NCBI RefSeq assembly: GCF_030272615.1
Contig: NC_081406.1
Coordinates: forward strand, 144,267,041 to 144,331,040
Direction of reading: 5' to 3'
From: Cryptomeria japonica
Lineage: Eukaryota; Streptophyta; Pinopsida; Cupressales; Cupressaceae
Length of the DNA stretch: 64,000 nucleotides
The translations under genes and the position numbers were made by a program. Below, piece after piece: positions 33,227 to 43,793 of this stretch. Each line of letters begins with the position of its first letter. Positions within the stretch are counted from its first letter, which is position 1. The notes under the pieces were generated by a model. It made no database searches. It had not been told where the DNA came from and saw only the letters and a program-made list of their open reading frames with translations.

Positions 33227-34103
33227 CCCAGGCATTTCATTTGTAAAGGCTAATTAGCAATGAATTAGCAATAATTAGAGAGAGAATTAGAGAGAGATAG
33301 TTAGAAATAGTTGAAAGTAGTTAGTAGTTAGAGAGTAGAATAGGAGGACAAGGCAAGAAATTGTTGCCATTGATTGTAAACAAACTCCATTTTCATTGAA
33401 GTAATGGTGAAATATGTCGTTTTCTTGCAATTTGCATGGTTTCTTGTTGAGTCTTCAATCTTAGATGGTAGATGATTAGATGAATGGAGGAAATGTGATT
33501 GATTGATGGTGGAATTCGTATATCCATACTACTAGCAGTTTGTTGATTGCAGACTTGCCTTGCGTAGTCAACTGGAATCATTCAGCCTAAGCTCAATTTC
33601 AATTTGTTGCCTCTTCATTGATATGCATCAACTTGGATGGTATCTATGCCTGCGGTGATGATTTGAACATCATAAAGATTCCCTTAGAAGATCGCACTAG
33701 TCTTGTGTAGATGTTCCATTGATGTCAAAACAAGATCTAGTTAGAGTTTCATCAAAAATCAAATCATTGCTCCTACATTCTTAGTATTAGGATTAGATCC
33801 TCTTTTCGCCCTTATCCTTTTTTCCTTTTTTTTAATCTAAGTTAGTAAGAGCCTGTGTCCAGCAAAGCAGATCGGAAGTTCAATCATCACATGTAAGTCC
33901 CCTTGTGATCCCAGCTAATCACATCATACCACTGGAGCTTGTCCACACGTAGAGACCCTACATCAAAGAACCTTGGAATCTACCTAACTGATCCTTTATG
34001 CGAATCTTCAGCAGTTAGAGACTATTTTCTCAAGAGAGGATAAGATGCCTTTAGGTATTTTATTCTGTGTATGATGGTGTACAAAATACACGTCAACAGT
34101 GCC

Positions 34104-34639
34104 CTCAGAGAATTGTAATCAGTTTACTTGTGAGGCCCGATTAGGACAGTAGATCCCGGTGGAATTTCTCACCATGGTTTTCCCACATTGGGTTTCCATG
34201 TAAAATCTTGTGTGTTGTGCTCTTGATGCTGCATCTTTTTCAGTTTCTGCTGTTGCATCTTTCAAATCTTTCATTTTCAGATTGAAGTTTAGTAAAATCT
34301 TAAAGGAGTTAGAAGTATTAAGTTTTGCTTTGTACTACTGATTCACCCCCCACCCCCCGCAGTAGTACATTTGTGTTCTACAAGTTAATGCTGGTGCAGC
34401 TTCAAGGTCATTATTTTAAAGAGGTTTCAATCATAGGATGCTTCTTTTATCACATTTTTTATCATCTAGCATGCTTAAATGCACAATTCATTTCGATTAG
34501 ATGATTATTTTCAGATTTTAACCAGTCTAGGATTTATATTTATGCGTAGGGTTTTAGTAATTCATCAAGATTTCAATGATCCTACAAGCTTTAAAGGACA
34601 AATTACTAACCTAGATACATTTTAGATATTGTAGACATT
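34104..34639 (+). other. Host DNA resembling the U5 of a copia LTR
   Basis: CACCATGGTTTTCCCACATT followed by GGGTTTCCATGTAAAATC resembles the R-U5 of many plant copia LTRs (a guess from pattern memory). A C-run (CCCCCCACCCCCCGCAG) at 34347-34363 and TTCTACA at about 34376 could mark the LTR end. The target site of B1 and B2 would then be inside an older LTR. No gene is seen. Confidence 0.4.
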
Positions 34640-34685
34640 AAAGTTATATCAAAACCCTAACTTAGGCGCCTCTTGTAGGTAGAAC

Positions 34686-37600
34686 ATGGCAGCCCCGAAG
34701 GCAGAAACAATCTCAAGGCAAACTCCCAACATAGAGGACTCAAGAGGAATGATGCCCGAATCGAAGATCACATCATTTGGAGCAATGTAGGAGACACCAA
34801 TCTTGGCCAGATTGACATGAAGAAGTTCCAAGGACCCTTATACACAAGCAAGCAATCCGGATTCTCAAAGAAGATGATCAAGAGAAGGATAGTGAATGCA
34901 GCAGAATTCCTTCCAGCCATCCAATGCAATGAATTGATAGTTGAATGTGTCAAACACTACGATGCCAGCACCAGAACAATAGTGGCACCTGATGGTAGAG
35001 TACTTGCTTACCTATCCGAGACAGCCATTGGCAAAGCCTTCCACATCTAGCCTCACAAAGGCATGGTCCACAAAAGCAAAGGAGTGCAAGTAGTCTATGA
35101 AGATGATCCCAACAAATGCCTTGGCATAATCAAGAAGTATTGGGTATTGAAGAGCAGGCCCAACTTATCAAAGGTACCTAGCAGGTTGCACAAAATTGAT
35201 TTCAAGGAAGAGTTTGGTGATTTGAAACTCTACTCAACCGAGTTGCAGGAAGTCCTCAAGCATATCAATTTGAAAACTGGATGTTCTACTTTATGGAAAC
35301 AATATCAATAGGAAGAGAAAAGATCAACTAGGCAAGAATTATAAGCAATAACCTTGACATATAGTTGAAGAGGCTTCAATGAACTAAAACATTTTACATG
35401 AGTTCATATCTCATATATTCACTAGCCAGAGCTCATAAATATGTAGGATTGTATAGAGGTCTGATCGGAATGGGAGCTAGAGAGATGAGAGCATGTGAAT
35501 CCTACACACAGCTACACTACCTTGGCAAAGCACATTACAGGAGGGTGAATGATGCTTTCACCATGCACTTGACAAGAACATTGCAAGGCGGCATACGTCA
35601 AAGACTATCCACGCAAGCAAAAGAGTTAGTAAAGAAATTCAGTGCTTGGTATCCAATTTCCCAAGATCACCTGCATAAGAATTCAAGGATGCTCTTGTCC
35701 GCCCTACATGCTACCACGTTATCCTACCAACAAGATAATATTGCTTGAGTTGGTGAGATAGATGACCAAATATGATAAAGTGCAAAAGAATAGACATAAG
35801 ACAAGGATTGTTTTTCCCATCTTAGTCAGACAATCACTAGAAGCGTGTACATCCCTACAGGAAGCTAAGAAATCAGAAGAAGAGTTGACATCCCACTTCC
35901 TTATCCAATACTTCTCCAGAGATAAATTTGATCCTTACGGCAACATGAGAAGAGCTAATGAAAGAAGACACAAACACAAGCTATAGTTGGAAGACTATTG
36001 GATGAACACCCAAGATGACTACCGATTGACATTGTCAGGATGTGCAAAGTTTTTGACATTCCATATCAAGCACAAGAAAGTGGAAAACGACTCCAACCAG
36101 TATATGAACAAGGGAAAGACAAGAAGGTAGAGGTCAATTGGATTGATGTTGAGATCACCGATTTGAAAGACTTGATGAAGCCAATTGATGACAATGGGTA
36201 GACATCCAAATCCAAAAGTTGAAGAGCCAAGATGCACAACTGACATTCGATTTGATGGGAGAGACAAAATCATCCGATGAAGATACAAAAAGAACAAGTG
36301 TGAGTGTAAGTGCCACCCAGTTAGCTCACTCCAGAGGTTCAAAAAGGAAAGAAAGTCATAAAGAAGGATCATCACACAAGAAGCATAAATCATATTCAAG
36401 TCATCCTTATACTTGTACTTCTTCCATACATGATGTAGAGATGAATCAAGCAGCTGATAAGGAAAGTCAACCACCTAGAGAAAGCATAGATCATGGAATG
36501 AATGAATCCTTGGAGCCTACAGTCCAGAATAGTAGAGGTGAAAAGACAGACAAAGGGAAACAATCCCAAATGCAAGACAATTTAGTTCCACATGAGCAAG
36601 CTAATAGCAAATCAAGTGAAGATGTACATGTGGATATAGAGAATGAAGATGAAGGAGTAACCTCTCCACCCAAGAAGATTAGCAACTCAAGGAGGTGCAA
36701 GTAGGAGAAAAAAAATTTGCAATCCCAGCATGGCTTAAGGAGAGATTGGCAAGGGAAGTCATAATGGTAGAAGAAGAGGCTCTGAATTAATTAGACAGCT
36801 TCCTAAACAAAGCTCAAAAGATAGTGGAAAAGAAGAAGGCCACTAAGATGTCAAAGATAACAAAGGCTAGTACAGATCTCAAGTGATACAAATTGCCACT
36901 CCAAGAGTAGACAAGCCTGAAAATGAGATCACAGCAGAAGATTATGATTTGGAGACTATTGACTTAGGTCCTCCCACCACTGAATAGGCGATCAAAGACT
37001 TGAATGATACAATGAAGACAATCCATGATATGTTGAAGTTAGAAGTAGAGAAGAACAAGAAGCTAGAAAAGGAAGTGAGTGTGTTAAGAGGCTACTTGCA
37101 GCAATTCAAGGAGCCGCTAAGGCAACATAATCCTTCAAGCATGCCAATGCCATCTTCTATGCTTTTTGAGGCATGAAAAACAAGAAATTCTAAGAAGGCG
37201 AAAAAATTGATTACGAAATCCAAGGCACGGATCCCAAGGCAAAAAAAAAGGAAGATTAAGGTATAGACTTCAAGAAATACGAATTATGACTAGCACAAAT
37301 CCTGAGGTAAAATTTTCGACAGACCCAAAAAAATCCAACAAAGACCCCAAAAAAATATGGGAAAAACCCACAAGGAATTTGTTGTTAAAAAAATAATTCC
37401 AGTGCAAAAAATTGAAGGGTTTAGCAAAAACCCTAACCAGCAGAACAAACAGATCACTATTTTCGAAAAAAATTGTGCCCTTGGCAACAAAAAAACGGAG
37501 GATCAATTTGAAAACCCTAGTTGTCAAATAAACCAAATGACGAAAAAAAATCCACCGCTGAATGCGAAAAACCTGTCTCAGAGAAAAACTAAGGGCATCA

Positions 37601-39032
37601 CGAAAAATAGAAGACTCAAGACACAGGTACTAGAAAACCCTAGAAGTAAAAAATTGCGGGTAGAGGACAAAATGTCGCCGTTTGCAGAAAACAAATCCGA
37701 CGTAGGCAGATCACACAAAAAAATGGCGCTCACAAATGCAAATCGTTGAAGAAATAAGTCACACAAAGCCAAGGGTGAATCAAAACGCGGGTCACAAAAC
37801 AGAAAAGACATGCAATTGCGTTGTGTTGTGTCGCATTGCATCGGGCAGAGAAGAGTTGCATCGGGCGAAAAAAACGATGCCACTGAAAGAAAAAAACGTG
37901 ATTTTAAAAATTGTAGAGACTACACATAGGTCGCATGAAGAAGATTTCTGCACGCAAAATCGCAAGCCACAGGAAGAACAAATCACGGGTTGAGGGCAGA
38001 AAATGCCACGAAATCCGTCATGATGCCCACAGAAAAAAAAACTTGCCCAAAAATAGAAAAAGTCATTTTTCAGATTTCTTTAAAACATTTCTTTCAAAAA
38101 TTTTAGAAAAAAAAAAAAATTTCTTACCACTGTCATACCATGTTTTAGTAAAATATTGAATGAATTAATGAAATGATCTGTTTCTAATATGAAATAATCG
38201 TAAAATAGAAACTACCTAATATTTACATTAATAATAAATATTTAAGATATTATTCTAATACATGCCACCACCATTGCTTCCTCCAAACTCAGTTGACAAT
38301 TTAGCAAAGATGAGAACTTTAACTCACCTAACGGAGACTTGGATAAATAAGTCTTTCAAGAAGGCAAATGCATTTGTAAAGGAGCTAGTAAAGATATTTG
38401 ATAGAGTCTCAAGTGTTCTTGAAAGAACTCAAGTCCTCATGGCAGCCTATGATGTTTTCACTTTCACCAAAGATCATACTATGCCAAGACAAGCAGCAAT
38501 GAAGAATTTACCTAAGCAAACCTTGGCAAATGGAGGAGTATTGAAAGATGGACAGTCGCCTGATTTTCAGCAGTGGTATAACTTGCTCTGAATGAGGAGA
38601 GCCATCTTCGAGGATATCAGCAGTGGTTGCACACAAGAGGGCAATGCAATTAACATGATACATGATAAGATTGTGGAGGTAGCCGAAATCATACTTGAGA
38701 AGGAGATGAATGAAGGAATTCACATAGATGCTGATCAGCTGATTGAGAGAGTGAAAGTCATATTCTTTGGGACATTTAAATTACCTTACGAGAAACGGTT
38801 GGAGGACATACACTCATTCATGGTACTTGCTAGCAAGACTAAAGACTTCGGACCACGATAGGAGAAAACCTTTGCCTCTGCCTTAAACGAGGTGAGCTTC
38901 ATGGAAGATCAGTTGAAGAATGTACCTGCTGCTCCAATAACCGAAACTGAATTCATGGTGTCCAAATTCATTGAATTTGCAACAAAAGAAAAGGACAAGG
39001 AAAACAAACTTCTAGAAGATAAGTTATTATGA
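34686..39032 (+). pseudogene. U3-encoded protein gene, copy F, interrupted
   Basis: Homologous to the gene in unit A from MAAPKAETISRQ to KLLEDKLL. Conserved blocks: NELIVECVKHYDASTRTIVA, DGRVLAYLSETAIGKAFHI, MSSYLIYSLAR, TLQGGIRQRLS and FDPYGNMRR in the N-domain; IPAWLKERLA after the linker; a coiled coil ending in FKEPLRQ; MPPPLLPPNSVDNLAKMRTL opening the C-terminal part. Many stops and frameshifts are present. Between about 37170 and 38261 an extra 1.1 kb separates the coiled coil from the C-terminal helical part; in unit A these follow each other directly. The copy is dead but confirms the domain order. Confidence 0.8.
37170..38261. other. 1.1-kb insertion in copy F
   Basis: Very A-rich on the plus strand, with a 130-codon Lys/Asn-rich frame at 37357-37749. 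Minus-strand reading gives a T-rich stretch with TCGCATTGCATCGGG-like blocks (37840-37870), as in some retroelement leaders. No transposase, LTR or clear target duplication is seen. It may be a fragment of an unrelated element. Confidence 0.4.
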
Positions 39033-39154
39033 TCCCATGTGGTGTCAATTTTTCTCATTGGAGGATTTTTTTCTCAAAGTTTGTGCCAAATGGATGTCCC
39101 ATTCCCGTTGGCTGATATTTAATAATTTGCAATAAGATTAGGTTTTGATGTAAC

Positions 39155-39244
39155 AAACCCTAACAAGGGTTTAGATGGCAAGATCTTGTCCCTTGATTCT
39201 GATTTAATATTGGCCATTCATTGTATTTGGGAGCACTATATAAG
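39155..39244 (+). promoter_or_regulatory. LTR core promoter, copy F
   Basis: AAACCCTAACAAGGGTTT at 39155-39172 is the telobox palindrome with two central changes. CTATATAAG lies at 39236-39244. The 64-bp spacing is kept although the surrounding copy is decayed. Confidence 0.75.
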
Positions 39245-39725
39245 CCCCACTCATTTCATTTGTAAAGGATCGATTAGAAGAGTTTTGAATAACTGTTGCT
39301 TTGATGCTGCCAAAAATAATAAAACCATTGAAGTGTTGGTGACTTATTGTGTTTTGGAGCATTTTCTTGTTTCTTCATCCCTTTATGAGAGAACTTAAAA
39401 TTTACAAAGGACAAAAAAAAAGAGAGAATAGAATTTGCTTAAGTATTTAGATGAATGAAAGACTCATGTGCATGATTGATAGTGAAGCTCTCATTGTTCA
39501 TACTACTAATATATTATCGATGGTGAAGTATCTTGCGTAGCCAACTAGACTTATTTTAGCCAAGCTTAACTTCAATTACCACTTCATCATTGATATGCTT
39601 CAACTTGATGGTATTGATTTTTGTAGTAGTGATTTGAAAATCAATAGCTATCCCTAGAAGATCGCACTAGCCACATGACAAAAAAATTGGATTCGTTTTG
39701 GTATTCAAAAAAGATTGTGAAGTTA

Positions 39726-41391
39726 CATTATGCATGTTGTGAAGTGGCACTGCGTAAATAAGATGGCTTTTTCTACTAGCTTGAAGAATAAAAAACATAC
39801 AAATTTACTGTCAAGGAATTTAAGGTATTATGTCTAGCCACAGGGAGGAACAGTACCCAATTCCAAGAAGCAAAGTTTAGAAGGTTTACATCACTCCATT
39901 TATATATGCATAACTTGCAACCAAATCCTGTTCAACTAGGTCAAGGCTTCTGCTAGTCAGACCAATTTACTCAAAAGGTCTATTTGATCAACATAGTTCT
40001 GCATTAGGTCCTTTTGGGAGCTCTCATTACCATGAAGCAATTGTCACCAACAGACCTCAATCAAAAGAGGCAACTCAAGGTCTTCAACATTGCTCTGTAC
40101 TAGGCATTGTCAATAAAGGCCAGATAAGAAACAAGTTCCAATCACAAATATGAATATCCCTTCCAGTCATAGGATGAAAGGCCCCTCTGTTTAACCAGTG
40201 CCTCAGTCTGGCTTATCCAGCTTTAAAACATTGAGAGAATTTCAGTGCACATCGTCTACCTTTTGCTCCTTTATGTTCAAATTTTGCCTCCCTTCATCCT
40301 ATTCAGCCATTCAACAGTCCTGGTCTGGCTGCTCCTAGTCCATTCTGAATTTACCTTCTTTGAGTGGGTTCCCCCTCTTCTCCAAGTTTTTGTTAAGTTT
40401 CTGCTCTAGACTTATGGTTTAGAACCTCTTAACCAACCAACCAAACATGGTTTCTCTTTCACAACATTCATCTCTCCATGGACAACTTCAATTTAGCCCT
40501 GTTGCTCAGATAGAGTATTATCCGATAAAATGAAATATAACGAACATGACCACAAGTCACTACAAAAAGCAGTCTTAGAAAAGAGTGTAGTTGTGAATAA
40601 GTTGTTGAGGTGTCTTTCATCTAAAGAAAACATTGTTTCAGACAAACATGCTAGTGGATAAGTCCCATCCAGCTAAAGACAATAACTAATTCAATATGAT
40701 AACAATAACATCTCAGCCAACCAACCAAATATTGGCTTCCCTTTCATAACATTCCTCTCTCCACAGACAACTTCAATTAAGCCCTGTTGCTCAGATAGAG
40801 TATTATGCAATAAAATAAAATAAAATGATCATGACCAAAAGCCACTTGAAAAAGCAGTCTTACAAAAGAGTGTAGTTGCAACGAAGTTGCTGAGGTGTCT
40901 TTCATCTAAAGTAAACATTGTTCAGACCAGAAATGCTGCTGGATAAGTCTCATCTAGCTAAAGAAATAAAACTAATTCAATATGATAACGATAACCAAGC
41001 ACATTGGCCCCAGTTTGCAAACAGCCTACACTCACAGTAACCACATGAGGGACATTCTCCAGCATAGGGAATACGACCCTCTGCAATACCGATTGCGAAA
41101 TGCCTGGATCTTATATGCATGTTGAATGCTAATGCCACCCTGCTTCCCAGTTGAAAAGGATTATCTCAAAATATCCACAGCCACAGATAGATTGACTATC
41201 TTCTTAGTTGCTGGTACATGTTTTCCTTTGGATCTTTGAATTAGAAATCTCATACTGATCTAGTCTATATTTCCACTTTTGTAAGGCACACAGATACCCT
41301 CCAAGTTCCTTTCTATAAGTTGTGCAGCAGCCAGGTGTTTCTTTAGTTCCAGTTCTTGCCTTAAGACCCCATTACATTGAATATTCTATAA
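39726..41391. other. Host DNA with a tandem duplication
   Basis: Two copies of a roughly 290-bp sequence lie head to tail at about 40430-40718 and 40719-41000. Both hold CTTCAATT.AGCCCTGTTGC, GCAGTCTTA and GAGGTGTCTTTCATC. No gene is supportable. A short Cys-rich minus-strand frame near 40995-41100 follows an AG acceptor-like site but has no known family. Confidence 0.55.
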
Positions 41392-42203
41392 GGACCTGTT
41401 GGTGTACGTTTTATCATATACCGAACATTAGAATAAAATATCCAAGGATGCTCTATCCTCTCTTGAACAAAATCACTCCTTGTGCCAAGATTGCGAGAAA
41501 GACCACCAGGCGACTCCAAGGTCTATATGTGCAAACAAGCGACTTTATGTGGATAGCTTCTTGGGTAGTGTGTGCTGAAATACAAGCGGGACTTACGCTT
41601 GACAACTAGTATCATTCACAAGCCATACATAGGCGAATTTATCAATAGATGCTCTTTATTTTGGATTTTCGGATTTGGGATTTCAAAAAAAAAAAAAGAT
41701 AAAAGGATAAGGGTTCAAGAATTCTATGCTACTTCTAAACTATTTCTATGAACTCAAGAGACGGTAAAGATTGGGTGAAACCAGTAACGACACTTTGTTT
41801 CGCCACACTTGGACAACTACACAAAACGGGTGCAATCTTCTAGTGTTGTGCTTAAGATTTTCACACTTATGAATAATACCAACAATTAAACAATATTACT
41901 CAAAGTAGAAGTCAAGCATACACATCAAAAGCTCAAGCTAACTCTACACATAGAATGAAAATCATCCATCCAAAAAAAGTATGAGCAAAATTTCACCAAT
42001 CTAAACTATCAATCCTTCATTCATCTAACAACTTCAAAGCAAATTACTTAAAGTAAATCTATTCTAAGTGTTGAAGAAAATATGCAACCACTTGATAACA
42101 ATAAGACTTCAAAACAATACCGATAATGAACTTTTTATTATCCACGTAGCTCTACGCAACAATTTCATAAATCTCTCCGCACTGAAATGAAATGAGAGAA
42201 TGA

Positions 42204-42214
42204 GTTTATATAGA
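42204..42214 (-). promoter_or_regulatory. LTR TATA box, unit D
   Basis: The plus strand reads TTTATATAGAG; on the minus strand CTCTATATAAA. It occupies the place of the LTR promoter in the other units. The telobox palindrome expected about 64 bp upstream is degraded (CCGTAATCAGAGTTT near 42280-42295). Confidence 0.6.
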
Positions 42215-42352
42215 GTTTCTGAAAACAAATGAACGGCTGAGATCAATCTAAGATCAACGGTCGAGATTAAGACAACCTAACCGTAATCAGAGTTTCCCAA
42301 AATAAAACCAATATCCAGTGCATGTAGGACAATTGGCACAAGGTGCTATTTT

Positions 42353-42905
42353 TTAGGATTGCACCCCCTTCTCCTGTTGAGAAACAAAAAATTCAATGAA
42401 CTTGGACACAATCTAATCAACCTCTTCTATCGTGACATGTGGCAGCACACTGACTTTGAATTCTAATCCTTCCAAATCATCTGCACATACAACAAAAGTG
42501 ATTTCCCAATCTAATTCTTATTTTTGGAAAGCATCTCTGATGGATAAGAGGTTCGATGCCTTAGTCAAATTCTGCTTCAGGACTGATCCAGTGCAGAAGA
42601 TTTCATGTGTCTTGACCTTTAGATTTTTTGACTCCATATCCTTCTCTCCGAAAGTTTCCTTTTCATGTCCAATGCCAACTACTGAAATCATATGTCACTC
42701 CTACTTCAATTATACTTCCATCAATTAATTCTTACCTTGACATTCCTTTCAACACTCTAAGGCAAGGAATGATTCTTTCTTGCATGTCCTGAAGATCAGC
42801 CCATGCTTCTGCCATGCTTGCAATCTTGAAGAGTAAAGAGGAGGTTTGTCCATATGTCAATGCTAACCTTTCCACAAATGTGCCTACCTCTTCACTTACG
42901 CCTTC
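42353..42905 (-). pseudogene. U3-encoded protein gene, copy D, C-terminal piece
   Basis: Downstream part of the gene in D, separated from its N-terminal piece by unit C. It reads EEVGTFVERLALTYGQTSSL, then RIIPCLRVLKGMSR, which parallels ILPHLKVIRGMSK in copy C. Further on, after frameshifts, CADDLEGLEFKVSVLPHVTI and SKFIEFF match CADDVDLVDFQIGGLPSVTI in C. It joins the piece at 49837-52362 once unit C and one copy of the duplication CATCC are disregarded. Confidence 0.75.
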
Positions 42906-43645
42906 CATCCTGTCGGTGTCTGTTTTATCATCTACCAAACATTAGGATAGGATACCCGAAGGTATTCTATCCTCTCCTCAAAAATCACTACTGATTCCAA
43001 GGTCTATATGTGCGAACAAGCGACTTTAGTGGAATAGCTTCTTGGGTAGTGTATGCTGAAATTTTCAAGGGGGACTTACGTTTGACAAGTATTCTTGAAC
43101 TGCTCGACTTAGATGGATTTAGCAATTTAGGCTCTTCTTTCTTTTTTTGGGGGGATTTTCTGGGATTTAGACTTTCAAAAGAAAGGGGAAAAGAGATAGG
43201 GTTTAGGAAGGCTAATTTAATCCTACGAATTCTGGAGACGGTATCAACCGGATGCTTTCGAGAAACCAAACCTTGCTCAGCCACACTAGGGACAACTACA
43301 CAAGGCCGGTGCAATCTTCAATGGGTTGTGCTTATGATCGAGATGTTGGGATGCACAGGGGATGGGCTTAGACTAACTTTGCACGATAGAATGGAAATCA
43401 TCCATTTACCAAAAGTATGAGCGGAAATACACCATCAATTGATACTTATCAAATCCTTCATTCAAATTAACAACAATGAAAGCAAATCTAAATTATTTCT
43501 AACTAAGTGTTGAGGCAATTGAAACCATGCAAATCATTCAAATAATAGAGATTACAAAGCAGCGCACATGCAATATATTATCTGGAAATGACCTTAAGCA
43601 ACAATACATCAAAAACCTCACCCCTTTCAAATGAGGGGAGGCAAC

Positions 43646-43735
43646 CTTATATAGTTTCTCAAAAATAACTAAATGGCCGAGATCAAACAGTGATCAAGGG
43701 CCAAGATTGAAAGTCCTAAACCCTAATTAGGGTTT
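43646..43735 (-). promoter_or_regulatory. LTR core promoter with palindromic telobox, unit C
   Basis: AAACCCTAATTAGGGTTT at 43718-43735 and, on the minus strand, CTATATAAG at 43646-43654. The spacing is again 64 bp, with TGATCTCGGCC in between. Confidence 0.8.
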
Positions 43736-43793
43736 CCCGAAATACTATCAGTTCAAGCAAATGAAAGAGTGACAAGTGGCGCAGCTGCTAATT

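Larger units (their letters stand above)
29567..34098 (+). mobile_element. Unit B2: mosaic giant LTR without the gene (4.53 kb)
   Basis: It begins TGTTGTGACG and ends CACGTCAACA; target duplication GTGCC at 29562-29566 and 34099-34103. Most of it is A-like. The part from about 30243 to 30560 is B1-like: GTCGCCCAGGGGATCAC, the CCTGATCCTGAAATTTGGC repeat and the 55-bp inverted repeat (30435-30490). It is therefore a recombinant. It keeps the gene-type TATA box and leader (32127-32456) but has a 31-codon repeat ORF where the gene should be. Confidence 0.85.
34640..39725 (+). mobile_element. Unit F: truncated copy of the giant LTR
   Basis: F has the gene with CTTGTAGGTAGAAC before its ATG (34686), the telobox-TATA promoter and part of R-U5 up to about 39725 (AGAAGATCGCACTAGCCACA is shared with B2). 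Neither the TGTTGTGAC start nor the GTCAACA end is present, so both ends are lost or the boundaries lie elsewhere. The left limit given is approximate. Confidence 0.6.
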
